64,000 nt of DNA from Sphingobacterium puteale (GTDB taxonomy: Bacteria; Bacteroidota; Bacteroidia; Sphingobacteriales; Sphingobacteriaceae), in assembly GCF_003627955.1 (NCBI RefSeq), contig NZ_RBWS01000002.1, forward strand, positions 17,706-81,705. Direction: 5' to 3'. The position numbers and the translations under genes were made by a program. This document shows positions 1 to 10,196 of the stretch, piece by piece. How positions within the stretch are numbered: position 1 is the stretch's first letter; every line of letters begins with the position of its first letter. The notes under the pieces were generated by a model. The model ran no database searches. It saw nothing but the letters and a program-made list of their open reading frames with translations, and was not told the origin of the DNA.

Positions 1-720
1 GATAAAGGCGCCATGAATGCAATCATTTCTTCGGAAACGCTAGACGTTGAAGAATTAAAGAGCCAGTTGGCAAAAGTTCCTTCGATGGATGGTCTTGAGC
101 TGTCTTCGAAGGTAACGACTACTGAACCTTATTTCTTTGGAAATGAAAATGCATCTTTACGTGTTGCAGTATTGGATTTGGGTATCAAGAAAAATATCCT
201 GCGCAATTTTGAGGCACGTGACGTTTATACAAAAGTTTTCCCAGCTAAGACAACATTTGAGGAAATGGAAAAATGGAATCCTGACGGTTACTTTATTTCA
301 AATGGTCCCGGTGATCCTGCACCGATGGATTATGCTATTGAAACCGTAAAATCTATTTTGAATGCAAACAAGCCAATGTTTGGGATCTGTTTAGGTCATC
401 AGATTTTAGCCTTAGCTAATGGTATCCGCACAAGCAAATTGCATAACGGACACCGTGGTATCAATCACCCGGTCAAAAATATTATCGCCAACCGTTGCGA
501 AATTACTTCGCAAAACCATGGTTTTGGTGTTGTCGCTGAAGACATTGAAAATTCGGAAAATGTTGAGATCACGCACGTTAATTTGAACGACCAATCTATA
601 GAAGGTATTCGCATCAAAGGGCAAAAAGCGTTCTCGGTTCAATATCACCCTGAATCATCCCCAGGTCCACACGATTCACGTTACCTGTTTGATGATTTCG
701 TTGCAATGATCAAAAACTAA
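1..720 (+). CDS. carA: Carbamoyl-phosphate synthase small (glutaminase) subunit, 5' truncated
   Basis: This is the C-terminal ~239 residues of CarA, the subunit that hydrolyses glutamine and channels ammonia to CarB to make carbamoyl phosphate for pyrimidines and arginine. The frame is open from base 1 (D-K-G-A-M-N-A), so the ATG at 13 is internal and the true start lies upstream. The class I amidotransferase domain is complete: nucleophile Cys in GICLGHQ (codon 388-390) and the His/Glu pair in QYHPES (codons 646-648 and 652-654), followed by the typical DSRYLFDDF end. A strong hairpin terminator follows at once, and carB is not in the window. Confidence 0.97.
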   Translation, partial: DKGAMNAIISSETLDVEELKSQLAKVPSMDGLELSSKVTTTEPYFFGNENASLRVAVLDLGIKKNILRNFEARDVYTKVFPAKTTFEEMEKWNPDGYFISNGPGDPAPMDYAIETVKSILNANKPMFGICLGHQILALANGIRTSKLHNGHRGINHPVKNIIANRCEITSQNHGFGVVAEDIENSENVEITHVNLNDQSIEGIRIKGQKAFSVQYHPESSPGPHDSRYLFDDFVAMIKN

Positions 721-730
721 GCAAATATAG

Positions 731-776
731 TATAGCATAAAAACCCTCCCTATCGCGGAGGGTTTTTTATGCTATA
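731..776. terminator. Hairpin terminator after carA
   Basis: A near-perfect inverted repeat with 19- and 20-nt arms (one extra T in the right arm) contains the core CCCTCC/GGAGGG followed by six T. It ends carA transcription and separates it from eno. Confidence 0.9.
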
Positions 777-846
777 TTGTGGCACCAATTATTCAGATTG
801 GTCATATTTTATTCACAATTAATGACGGATTAAATACATTTTTTGT

Positions 847-854
847 TATATTTG
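847..854 (+). promoter_or_regulatory. eno promoter -7 box
   Basis: TATATTTG matches the Bacteroidota -7 consensus TAnnTTTG. No clear -33 TTG is seen. The implied leader before the eno ATG at 933 is about 70 nt. Confidence 0.6.
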
Positions 855-920
855 GTTGTGAAAAATGTCTGTAGATAAGAGTGTGTCTTATTTACACTAA
901 GTAATGAAAATAAATTATAG

Positions 921-2228
<1,308 letters not shown>

Positions 2229-2249
2229 GTTTACCCTATCCTGCTAATC

Positions 2250-2287
2250 AAATAAGGCCTAATCTGTAGATTAGGCCTTATTTTTTT
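2250..2287. terminator. Hairpin terminator after eno
   Basis: A perfect 15-bp stem (2250-2264 with 2269-2283) and a 4-nt loop run into a T tract. It lies between eno and the convergent DUF72 gene and should work in both directions. Confidence 0.9.
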
Positions 2288-2323
2288 GGAATAGTTTTAT
2301 TCTAGAAAGAAGGAGGATACCCG

Positions 2324-3211
2324 TTAAAATAAGGTATTACCAGTTGCTTTATTTGGATACTTAAGATTCAAATCAAATGTTTCGTTCATTTTCTTAATAA
2401 AGTGGGTGGCCAGCAGGGGTGACTCAATTTCAACATTCTGATGGATAAAGAAATACAGTTTCTGCAATCCATTATCCCGCCAGCATTTTATTATTTCTAT
2501 CCACTTGTCCAGACGCGCATAATCCGAAGCATGGTTAGCACCGACATAACGGATAAAGGCGACAGGCGTAGTCAGGCGCATATGCAACATATCTCTTCTG
2601 CCGGCCGTATCGACCAATACATTGGTCACTCCGGTCTCCTCCAATAACGTATAGAGTTCTTTTGTTACTTCAGGTTTAGAAAACCAGTCTTTATTTCGGA
2701 CTTCCAATGCTAATGGGACATCCTTCGGCCAGTCATGTAAGAATAGTTTTAAGCGGGCCATGTCTTTTGGATTGTAGTTGTCATGCATCTGCAGAAATAC
2801 CATGCCTAACTTTTCGTCAAATTGGACAACGGCATCCGTAAATAGTTTTACCTTATCCGTCGCATTCAGCAATCGGCTGAAATGACTGATGGACTGTGGG
2901 ACTTTTGGGAAGAACTTAAAGTCTGCAGGTGTTTTCTGTTTCCAGGTTTCCACCTGTTCTCGGCTGGGTGAGTTGTAAAATGTCGCGTTCAGTTCGATAC
3001 TGTTAAACTGATTTGCATAGTAGACAAGTTCGTCTTTTGTCCCCTTTGGATAAAAGCCCTTTAAATCTTGTTTGTTCCATTTTGCGCAGCCAACATACAC
3101 TTCAAATGGTTCGTCGTTTTTGAAATGCTGCAAAAGGGTTAAGGTCTCTTTTGGAGTAGGTGGTAGGGTGAAATCTACCTCTTCGGGATGATCTACTTGG
3201 CCAAATTTCAT
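2324..3211 (-). CDS. DUF72 (YecE-like) protein
   Basis: A 295-residue DUF72 family protein, a TIM-barrel-like fold of unknown enzymatic function. It has the early YVGCAKWNKQDLKGFYPKG segment, FNSIELNATFYNSP, KFFPKVPQSISH and LALEVRNKDWF typical of the family. Its start overlaps the stop of the upstream MFS gene by 4 nt (3208-3211), so the two are translationally coupled in the yceH-MFS-DUF72 operon. No substrate can be assigned. Confidence 0.85.
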   Translation of the reverse strand: MKFGQVDHPEEVDFTLPPTPKETLTLLQHFKNDEPFEVYVGCAKWNKQDLKGFYPKGTKDELVYYANQFNSIELNATFYNSPSREQVETWKQKTPADFKFFPKVPQSISHFSRLLNATDKVKLFTDAVVQFDEKLGMVFLQMHDNYNPKDMARLKLFLHDWPKDVPLALEVRNKDWFSKPEVTKELYTLLEETGVTNVLVDTAGRRDMLHMRLTTPVAFIRYVGANHASDYARLDKWIEIIKCWRDNGLQKLYFFIHQNVEIESPLLATHFIKKMNETFDLNLKYPNKATGNTLF

Positions 3212-4404
3212 ATTGGTTTTTTTCTTAATTTGTGATCAAATAATACATGTGCTAGCAAAGCCGATAGCGTATACAGGGTTCCGACGGTTATTACACCGGG
3301 CCATTGGAAATGTTGCCATGCCTGTGCTGCAAAAAAGGTGCCTGTTGAACCGCCAATAAAATAGCTGACCATATATACAGTGTTAAGGCGGTTGTTGGCG
3401 CCGAGATTCAGGGCGTAAAAATCACTCTGGTTTAGGATATGCATGGATTGCAGTCCAAGATCAATAAGAATAACCCCAATGATTAACCCCCAATAGTAAT
3501 TTCCGAATAACGCAAAGAGCAGCCAGCTAAATACCATTAATAAGATGGCATATAGGATAATTTTAGCGGTACCTATGAATACGGTCGCCCGATTGACAAA
3601 AGCTGCAGCAAGAGCGCCACAGGCGCCGACGAGGCCAAATGCTCCAGCAGTAGCCGGTCCGTCAAAAAAAGGGGGACCTTCGATGTGGAAAACCAAAGTC
3701 GTAAAGAAGGCTGAAAATGCGCCAAATCCCATGGCACCGCGAAATGCCGCCAGTTGTAGTACCGGTTGATTTCTGGCGAAGTTCCATACGGAAACCATCA
3801 ATTCTTTATAGGTACCCCTAAAGTTCGGAGCTACCTCAGGTAGCTTTATGGCGATAGCCAATGCCGTGACTACCATGACCACCGTAGCGATCCAGTACAT
3901 TTCGCGCCACCCAAAGTAAGAACCGACAAAGCCACTGACCACACGCGATAATAAAATGCCGATCAACAGTCCGGACATCACCATGCCGATCGCAGCTCCC
4001 TGTTTCTCTTTGGAGGCAAGCTCTGCTGCCATAGGTACAAAAACTTGTGGTATTACCGATGTGAAACCGATCAAAAAGCTGAAGATTAGGATAGAAACAA
4101 TGGAATGGGAGAGGGCCATTCCGGCCAAAGAAAGAATAATAAAAATAAAATCAATCAAGATCATTTTCTTTCTTTTGAACATATCCCCCAACGGGACAAT
4201 CAGCAATAGGCCGCAGGCATAGCCGATTTGTGTCAGCATGGCCGAATTACTTACGGTAGCTTCACCAACACCCAGATCCTTTGCAATCAGTCCCAATAAG
4301 GGCTGATTGTAATAGTTATTGGCAACAACCAGGCCAGTGGCGATTGTCATCAGCCATAAGGTGGCCTGGGATAATGCTGTTTTGGAGTCAGTACTTGGGG
4401 TCAT
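3208..4404 (-). CDS. MFS transporter
   Basis: A 398-residue major facilitator superfamily permease with about 12 hydrophobic segments. The loop after TM2 carries GDMFKRKKMI, the family's motif A-like GDxxxRKK. The N-terminal segment NNYYNQPLLGLIAKDLG is typical of sugar/drug efflux permeases of the YbjJ/arabinose-efflux group. It starts 3 nt after the yceH stop and overlaps the DUF72 gene by 4 nt. The substrate is unknown; efflux is an inference from family resemblance. Confidence 0.88.
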   Translation of the reverse strand: MTPSTDSKTALSQATLWLMTIATGLVVANNYYNQPLLGLIAKDLGVGEATVSNSAMLTQIGYACGLLLIVPLGDMFKRKKMILIDFIFIILSLAGMALSHSIVSILIFSFLIGFTSVIPQVFVPMAAELASKEKQGAAIGMVMSGLLIGILLSRVVSGFVGSYFGWREMYWIATVVMVVTALAIAIKLPEVAPNFRGTYKELMVSVWNFARNQPVLQLAAFRGAMGFGAFSAFFTTLVFHIEGPPFFDGPATAGAFGLVGACGALAAAFVNRATVFIGTAKIILYAILLMVFSWLLFALFGNYYWGLIIGVILIDLGLQSMHILNQSDFYALNLGANNRLNTVYMVSYFIGGSTGTFFAAQAWQHFQWPGVITVGTLYTLSALLAHVLFDHKLRKKPI

Positions 4405-4407
4405 CAG

Positions 4408-5049
4408 TTAATGTAATTCGTCCCACAAATCCTGAAATTTTTGCTTTAAGGCAGCGACTTCCTGTTCGAGTTGTCCTATACGTTCCAAAAGCGCCTGATC
4501 TGCGACAGCGGTATGTGAGCTGCTGGCATGTTCAAAAGCTTCCACATTTACCTCGCCAAGTAGGTGAATATACCGTACCTCTTTATGACCAGCTTGTTTT
4601 GGCAGTGATTTTAGGTAGCCTTCTTGCGACAGCTTTTCCAATTGTTCAGTAATTTCACGCAATGATTCGAATTCGTAGAGCCTGCCGGCACTTGAATTAA
4701 TTTCACCTGCAGTTAGTGGTCCGCGGAGCAGCAATAGGCAAATAATAGCCAGTTCGGATGGTACTAGCGGAAATTGTATGGCAAAGTTGTGTTTATACTT
4801 GGTTACCCTGGACCCACCACCGATAACGGTTGAAATCAATCCTCTCTTTTTCAGGATGTCCAGTGTATTGACGATGTCTTCTTCGCTATATTGCACGACA
4901 GGCTTGCGAGAAGTTTTTTGATTGCAAGCAGCCTGTAAGCTGTTGATCGTCATGGGATAATATTCAGGGGTCACCTTTGATTTTTCAATCAAGGAGCCTA
5001 GGACACGCTGTTCCATTGCAGACAATTGAGGCAAATTAGTCGTTTCCAT
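4408..5049 (-). CDS. yceH: YceH family protein (DUF480)
   Basis: A 213-residue protein with two winged-helix-like modules: LSAMEQRVLGSLIEKSKVTPEYYPMTINSL near the N-terminus and LRGPLTAGEINSSAGRLYEFES in the middle. A heptad-like C-terminal helix (about residues 188-212) predicts a short coiled coil. The family is conserved but of uncertain role. It is the first gene of the yceH-MFS-DUF72 operon. Upstream lies an exact E. coli-type TTGACA-17-TATAAT element, which is unusual here. Confidence 0.9.
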   Translation of the reverse strand: METTNLPQLSAMEQRVLGSLIEKSKVTPEYYPMTINSLQAACNQKTSRKPVVQYSEEDIVNTLDILKKRGLISTVIGGGSRVTKYKHNFAIQFPLVPSELAIICLLLLRGPLTAGEINSSAGRLYEFESLREITEQLEKLSQEGYLKSLPKQAGHKEVRYIHLLGEVNVEAFEHASSSHTAVADQALLERIGQLEQEVAALKQKFQDLWDELH

Positions 5050-5067
5050 TTTATTTTTAATGTATCT

Positions 5068-5096
5068 ATTATAATCGAATATAAGTTAAATGTCAA
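5068..5096 (-). promoter_or_regulatory. sigma70-consensus-like promoter upstream of yceH
   Basis: Read on the minus strand, TTGACA (5091-5096) and TATAAT (5068-5073) are separated by exactly 17 nt, matching the proteobacterial consensus fully. A TATATTCG box (close to TAnnTTTG) lies inside the spacer, so either could be the active element. The yceH ATG begins about 19 nt downstream of the TATAAT. Confidence 0.45.
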
Positions 5097-5213
5097 ACGG
5101 CGCCCGACATCAACTTGAAGATTTGTTCTTATCCAAAGATGCCCTTTTTCCCATAGAACTCCAAAATATCCGATTGATATTGTTGGAGAAAATGGGATTG
5201 CTTTAGTTTTTCT

Positions 5214-5221
5214 TATCTTCG
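5214..5221 (+). promoter_or_regulatory. Probable -7 box for the HDAC-like operon
   Basis: TATCTTCG is one base from TAnnTTTG and lies 22 nt before the GTG start at 5244. Confidence 0.4.
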
Positions 5222-5243
5222 CATCAATAAAATAAGATTTAAA

Positions 5244-6149
5244 GTGCTTAAGATAGCTTTTCATCCCGAATTTATCCATCCGGTCAAAGAAGGACATCGT
5301 TTTCCGATGTTAAAGTACGAGTTGATCCCGCTGCAGTTAAAGCATGAAGGATTGGTCAATGAAACTAATTTTTTCAGACCTGAGCTGGCAAGTTTTGAGA
5401 CTTGTTGTCTGGTACATGATCCAGCCTATGTGGCAAAACTGTTTGATTTGAGCCTGGACCCAAAAATGGTGCGCAGGATTGGATTCCCCTTAAGTAAGCG
5501 TTTGGTAGACCGCGAACGCTATATTCTGGACGGAACAGTTCAGGCTGCAGGATATGCCTTGAAATATGGGGTGGCTTTTACCATTGCAGGTGGAACCCAC
5601 CATGCTGGCTATGATTTTGGTGAAGGCTTTTGCCTGATGAACGATCAAGCCACCGCCGCAGGTTATCTACTAAAATATAAGCGGGCAAATCGAATCCTTA
5701 TTATTGATCTGGATGTGCATCAGGGGAATGGGACAGCGCATATCTTTGAGGGGCATCAACAGGTGTTTACCTTTTCAATGCATGGCGAGAAGAACTATCC
5801 CTTTATCAAGCAGCCTTCTCACTTGGATATCGGACTCGCTGAAAATATAACAGATAGAGAATATTTGGAGATCCTGAATGAGCATCTGGGGGATTTATTT
5901 GAGCGTATCCGGCCTGATTTTGTTTTTTATCAGGCAGGTGTAGATATACTGGGGACCGATAAACTAGGAAAATTGAATTTAAGTCCAGCGACCTGTGCAC
6001 GAAGGGATGAACTCGTACTGGGCTTATGTCATCAGTTGCATATCCCTGTTCAGGTAAGTATGGGCGGGGGATATTCGCCCCAGATCAAAGATATTGTCAA
6101 TGCACATTGCCAAACATTTAAAATAGCAATAGATTTATATCATTTATAA
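5244..6149 (+). CDS. Histone deacetylase-family hydrolase (AcuC/HDAC-like)
   Basis: A 301-residue zinc-dependent amidohydrolase of the HDAC/AcuC/acetylpolyamine amidohydrolase fold. The GTG start is chosen because homologues begin MLKIA and no in-frame ATG exists nearby. Visible motifs are the tandem catalytic histidines in GGTHHAGYDFGEGFC, the zinc ligands in IDLDVHQGNGTAHIF, a later Asp in YQAGVDILGTDKLGKL, and the C-terminal GGGYSP glycine loop. The substrate could be acetyl-lysine, acetylpolyamine or another acyl amide; sequence alone does not decide. It is the first gene of an operon, 9 nt before a nucleoid-associated protein gene. Confidence 0.88.
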   Translation: MLKIAFHPEFIHPVKEGHRFPMLKYELIPLQLKHEGLVNETNFFRPELASFETCCLVHDPAYVAKLFDLSLDPKMVRRIGFPLSKRLVDRERYILDGTVQAAGYALKYGVAFTIAGGTHHAGYDFGEGFCLMNDQATAAGYLLKYKRANRILIIDLDVHQGNGTAHIFEGHQQVFTFSMHGEKNYPFIKQPSHLDIGLAENITDREYLEILNEHLGDLFERIRPDFVFYQAGVDILGTDKLGKLNLSPATCARRDELVLGLCHQLHIPVQVSMGGGYSPQIKDIVNAHCQTFKIAIDLYHL

Positions 6150-6158
6150 AATAAGAAT

Positions 6159-7217
6159 ATGTTTTTTCATCAAGACGCAACTTTTGAAGCACTATCCATA
6201 CACCGTGTGGGAAACAAAGCACAAGACGAATCTTATATCCTGTCAGACGAACCAGTGTCCCTTGAAGGCGATGAAGTATTGCCCGGACTTTTGATGCAGT
6301 ATTTTATGAGTCCCTTTGCTAAAGTGAACGAAGTATATCGTCTTTATCATCCCAATGAAGAACTGGATCTGAACGAGGTGTTCTATTTTGTTCGCCAGTA
6401 CTTTAAAGAGCAGTTACCCTTTCACGATTTTTCGCAGCAGATTTCGAAACACCTGTATGAGGTGTCCAACCACCCCAAGATTAAAGCAGGGGAGGTGTAT
6501 GTGGTAGCGTTAAAAAATGTACAGATTGAAGGCGAGGAACACAATGCTATTGGTATATTTAAATCGGAAAACAAAGAGACTTACCTAAAGGTATATCCCG
6601 AACAAGGGGCTTTTACCTTGGAATATGAGCAGGAGGCAATCAACATCAATAAGTTGGACAAAGGATGCATTATCATCAATGTTGAGGAAGAGGAAGGTTA
6701 TAAAGTTCTTGTATTGGATCAAACCAACAGACAGCAGGAAGCGGTATATTGGAAGGACGAATTCCTGAAATTGCGTGTGCGTAATGACAATTTTAATCAG
6801 ACAGGTAACTACCTAAAAGTCTATAAGAATTTTGTTCAGGAGAAACTCGATGAAACGTTTGAACTGGAGAAGGCCGATAAGATTGATCTGATGAATAAAT
6901 CAATGAACTACTTTAAGGAAAAGGAGACTTTTGTTCAGGAGGAATTTGAAGAGGAAGTATTGGGAAATCCCCAGGCGATAGCCCTGTTTCAGGATTATAA
7001 AGCTGGTTTTGAAGATGAGTTCGATTCACCCTTCCAGTCGAGTTTTGAAATAGCGGACAAGGCGGTTAAAAAGATGGAATCTTCTTACAAATCGGTGCTC
7101 AAATTAGATAAGAACTTTCATATTTATGTGCACGGAAAACGGGAATACCTTGAAAAAGGATTTGATGAAGATAAAGGGATGAACTATTATAAGGTCTATT
7201 TCGAAAACGAAAGCTAA
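6159..7217 (+). CDS. Nucleoid-associated protein (NdpA/YejK-like)
   Basis: A 352-residue protein resembling the 37-kDa nucleoid-associated family. The N-terminus has the family's LSIHRVGNKAQDE pattern, the middle region contains VVALKNVQIEGEEHNAIGIFKSE, and an acidic, helical C-terminal half follows. It is cytoplasmic, with no signal peptide or membrane segment. It lies 9 nt after the HDAC-like gene and 6 nt before the DUF3810 gene, so the three are probably one transcript. DNA binding is inferred from family knowledge. Confidence 0.8.
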   Translation: MFFHQDATFEALSIHRVGNKAQDESYILSDEPVSLEGDEVLPGLLMQYFMSPFAKVNEVYRLYHPNEELDLNEVFYFVRQYFKEQLPFHDFSQQISKHLYEVSNHPKIKAGEVYVVALKNVQIEGEEHNAIGIFKSENKETYLKVYPEQGAFTLEYEQEAININKLDKGCIIINVEEEEGYKVLVLDQTNRQQEAVYWKDEFLKLRVRNDNFNQTGNYLKVYKNFVQEKLDETFELEKADKIDLMNKSMNYFKEKETFVQEEFEEEVLGNPQAIALFQDYKAGFEDEFDSPFQSSFEIADKAVKKMESSYKSVLKLDKNFHIYVHGKREYLEKGFDEDKGMNYYKVYFENES

Positions 7218-7223
7218 TACCCC

Positions 7224-8303
7224 ATGATGAAGCGTGATAAAATAGCTGTTTTTATTTTTGGATCATTCATCAGTCTGCTATGCGTTTTATCGTTGATCGA
7301 AAGCCGTAGTTTATGGATCGAGGAATTTTATGCACGGGGATTTTATCGGTTTTATGGTCATATCCCAAAGTTTATTTTTGGCTATATTCCCTTTAGCATA
7401 GGGGATATTTTTTATGCCTTCACGGTTATTGTTCTGCTCTATTGGCTGGTTAAACTTATACGCAAGCTATGGTGTAAAAAATGGTCGGATACTTGCCGTG
7501 CCTTTTTATTTATCGTAAATCTATTTCTTGGGCTCTATATTTTCTTTTATATCTCCTGGGGGTTGAATTATTATCGGAAGCCAATCAGTGTGAATGCAAA
7601 ACTGCAAGTTGACAGCCTGAGGCTCGCGGATTATCTGATGGTACTTGATGAATACCTGGATAGTACAAATGCTTTGCGGGAACAGGTAGATCCAGCACAG
7701 TGGGGCCAAAGAAAAGATCATATGCGGGAAGATCTGGCGACCTGGGTGAAAAAAGATACCACATTTTCTTCTTTTTTGTCAAGTAGTCAGATCAACGCCA
7801 AATCTCCCTTAAATAGTGTGGTTGTTTCATATTTTGGTGTTTCAGGTTATTTCAATCCGTTTACACACGAAGCACAGGTCAACTATGCCATGCCAGCCTT
7901 ATCTTTTCCGTTTACTTATGTACATGAGCTCGCCCACCAACAGGGGGTAGGTTTTGAAGATGAAGCAAATTTTATTGCTTTTGTTCGACTGCAGCATCAT
8001 CCACAGTCTTTTTATCGTTATTCAGCCTATTTGCAGACAAGCCTTTATATGCTCGGAGAATTACGGGGCATGTATCCAGATCTTTCGAAGGAATATCAAA
8101 CAAGACTGAGTAAGCTGGTGTTGGCGGATGTGGCAGCGGAGCGCCTATTTTGGAGTGATTATACGGGCTGGATTAACGACCTGATGGGTTTGTTTTACAA
8201 TCAATACCTGACACATAACAATCAAAAAGAGGGAATTGCAAGATATGATCGCATGACAAGGTTGGTGTTAGCCTATGAACTAAAAAAGAGAGGTTGTCAT
8301 TGA
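7224..8303 (+). CDS. DUF3810 membrane protein with HExxH motif
   Basis: A 359-residue protein with three N-terminal hydrophobic segments (about residues 8-25, 55-75 and 92-115) and a soluble C-terminal domain. The domain carries HELAH at residues 234-238 within FTYVHELAHQQGVGFEDEAN, a zincin-type HExxH motif with downstream acidic residues. This matches Bacteroidota DUF3810 proteins, which are predicted membrane metallopeptidases without a defined substrate. It is the last gene of the HDAC-like/NdpA-like operon and is followed by a bidirectional hairpin terminator. Confidence 0.83.
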   Translation: MMKRDKIAVFIFGSFISLLCVLSLIESRSLWIEEFYARGFYRFYGHIPKFIFGYIPFSIGDIFYAFTVIVLLYWLVKLIRKLWCKKWSDTCRAFLFIVNLFLGLYIFFYISWGLNYYRKPISVNAKLQVDSLRLADYLMVLDEYLDSTNALREQVDPAQWGQRKDHMREDLATWVKKDTTFSSFLSSSQINAKSPLNSVVVSYFGVSGYFNPFTHEAQVNYAMPALSFPFTYVHELAHQQGVGFEDEANFIAFVRLQHHPQSFYRYSAYLQTSLYMLGELRGMYPDLSKEYQTRLSKLVLADVAAERLFWSDYTGWINDLMGLFYNQYLTHNNQKEGIARYDRMTRLVLAYELKKRGCH

Positions 8304-8330
8304 AGTTTACCAAAAAAATGAATAGTTATA

Positions 8331-8368
8331 AAAAAAACAGCATCAATCTTAAGGTTGATGCTGTTTTT
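8331..8368. terminator. Bidirectional hairpin terminator
   Basis: A 14-bp stem (8333-8346 with 8355-8368), extended by a G-U and a C-G pair, is flanked by an A run and a T run. It lies between convergent genes. Confidence 0.88.
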
Positions 8369-8389
8369 ATATAGTCCCTTTCGCCTGTC

Positions 8390-9025
8390 CTATTGAGTCG
8401 AAATCAGTTCAAAGGAACCTTCCGTGCCTGCACTACCGGAATAAATTTGTCCCTGTGGCAATCCTCTGAGACCAGTAGGTGCCGTTTTGATCCGGTCATA
8501 AATGTTTCTCAAGTCTGTGTTTGCATTGACAGCCCTACCCCCCGCTACCACATCGGCATAGATATAATTTGGCGACTTTTTATCTGTTGCCTGTGGTTTT
8601 ATACTTCCTGTTGCCAAGGTGACTTTCACTTTGCCTCCATTACCATTGGGGAATGTTTTGGTTCCATTAAATGCATCATCGCCTTTGGCAATAATATACA
8701 GTGAACCCAATTTTTGAAAATTGACATGAATATCAAAATTAGCGCCGTTATTCTTACCATCGGTCCCATAGAAAGTTGCTTTGTTTCCGATCTCCGCATA
8801 ACCAATGGTGATTTTGACATTTTTCTTTCCGTAAAAAGAGAGAGTGGAATTATCTTTCATGACCAATGTATCAATATGGATAACTGCGGTGGAATCTTTG
8901 CTGTCAATATTTTTCTTGGCTTTTTTTCCAATTTCAAGTTTGGAGAAATGCTGTGTTTCCTGCGCTTTACCAATAAAGGTCAATGCGAAGCAAAAAAGAA
9001 AGCCCAAAATAAGTTTCGATTTCAT
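8390..9025 (-). CDS. Secreted protein of unknown function
   Basis: 211 residues with an N-terminal signal peptide (MKSKLILGFLFCFALTFIGKAQ). The mature part is rich in alternating beta-strand patterns such as LSFYGKKNVKITIGYAEIG and GSLYIIAKGDDAF, suggesting a beta-solenoid or beta-sandwich like the adhesin-like GIN/DUF2807 proteins, though I cannot assign it to a named family. A glycine-rich tail (GLRGLPQGQIYSGSAG) follows. No lipobox cysteine is present. Function unknown; periplasmic or surface location is inferred from the signal peptide. Confidence 0.75.
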   Translation of the reverse strand: MKSKLILGFLFCFALTFIGKAQETQHFSKLEIGKKAKKNIDSKDSTAVIHIDTLVMKDNSTLSFYGKKNVKITIGYAEIGNKATFYGTDGKNNGANFDIHVNFQKLGSLYIIAKGDDAFNGTKTFPNGNGGKVKVTLATGSIKPQATDKKSPNYIYADVVAGGRAVNANTDLRNIYDRIKTAPTGLRGLPQGQIYSGSAGTEGSFELISTQ

Positions 9026-9080
9026 ACGCTTTAATTATGTATAACTAATTAATAGTTTGACAATTGAAAGCCAAAAGAGT

Positions 9081-10196
9081 TTAATTTTTACCGAGATATT
9101 TTACAATTAATTTAGCTGTTTTCTCGGAGGCGCCGGGTGAACCAAGTTTCTCGGCCAAGATCTCGTAATTTTCCATCACGCTAGCCCGATGCGCTTTGTT
9201 GTTTATGAGTTCGCCAACTTCATAAGAGATATCATAGGCTGTACAATCATCCTGGATAAGTTCGCGTACGGACAGAAAATTATTGATCAGATTGACCAGG
9301 GAGATGAACTTTACTTTTACCACAAGCTTCGCTATCCAGACAGATATCGGATTAGCTTTGTAAACCACAACCTGCGGAACTTTCAATATACCTGTTTCCA
9401 GGGTTGCTGTGCCACTAGTGACTACGGCAGCTTCCGCATTATTGAGAATATCATAAGTTTGATTGAAAATAACCGGTATATCAATACCCTTTAAAAATTG
9501 TTTGTAGTAAGCTTCGTTAAAATTTGGAGCACCAGCAATGACAAACTGATGAACAGGAAAAAAATAGGGGAGTTCGGCCATAATGGGCAAAAGTTTGATG
9601 ATCTCCATCTCGCGGCTGCCCGGTAATAAGGCAATAAGCGGTTTGTCCGTAAAGCCATTTTCTTCCCTGAATCTCGGATTAAATGGGTAGGTTGAAATTG
9701 CATCTAACAAGGGATTACCTACGTAATCGACCGGCATACGCCATTTTTTATAGAAATCCACTTCAAAAGGAAGAATACAGAACATGTGATCAACAATTTT
9801 TTTGATCTTTTTGACGCGGCCCTGATTCCATGCCCATACTTTTGGTGAAATATAGTAACATGTTTTGATCCCATGTTTTTTTGCAAATTCAGCGATTTTT
9901 AGATTGAAGCCTGGGAAATCGATGAGGATGACGGTATCAGGCTTTTTCTCCAGAAGGTCACTTTTGACGGCTTTCAAATTTTTGGATATCTTGCCCAGAT
10001 TTTTCAAAACTTCCACAAAACCCATAAAAGCCATTGCCGAGGTATGTATCAATGCTTTTTCTCCCGCCGCTTCCTGCATTAAATCTCCGCCTATAATGTT
10101 GAAGGTCGCGTCGGGATCTTCATTTTTAAGCGCTTTGATCAGATTGGCACCATGTAGGTCGCCTGATGTTTCACCAGCAATAAGATAGTATTTCAT
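9081..10196 (-). CDS. lpxB: Lipid-A-disaccharide synthase
   Basis: A GT19 glycosyltransferase condensing UDP-2,3-diacylglucosamine with lipid X to lipid A disaccharide at the inner membrane. Start at 10196 gives MKYYLIAGETSGDLHGANLI, the usual N-terminus; a longer frame to 10247 adds 17 residues not typical of the family. 371 residues, near the usual length. Motifs include GGDLMQEAG-like, FPGFNLKIA, YYISPKVWAWNQGR, LPGSREMEI, and VTSGTATLETGILKVPQVVVYK. Monocistronic in this setting; no other lpx genes adjacent. Confidence 0.95.
   Translation of the reverse strand: MKYYLIAGETSGDLHGANLIKALKNEDPDATFNIIGGDLMQEAAGEKALIHTSAMAFMGFVEVLKNLGKISKNLKAVKSDLLEKKPDTVILIDFPGFNLKIAEFAKKHGIKTCYYISPKVWAWNQGRVKKIKKIVDHMFCILPFEVDFYKKWRMPVDYVGNPLLDAISTYPFNPRFREENGFTDKPLIALLPGSREMEIIKLLPIMAELPYFFPVHQFVIAGAPNFNEAYYKQFLKGIDIPVIFNQTYDILNNAEAAVVTSGTATLETGILKVPQVVVYKANPISVWIAKLVVKVKFISLVNLINNFLSVRELIQDDCTAYDISYEVGELINNKAHRASVMENYEILAEKLGSPGASEKTAKLIVKYLGKN

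Noticed and set aside
776..800. TGGCAC element suggesting a sigma-54 promoter before eno
   Set aside because: The required -12 GC element is missing at the correct spacing; the TAnnTTTG box at 847-854 is the better promoter.
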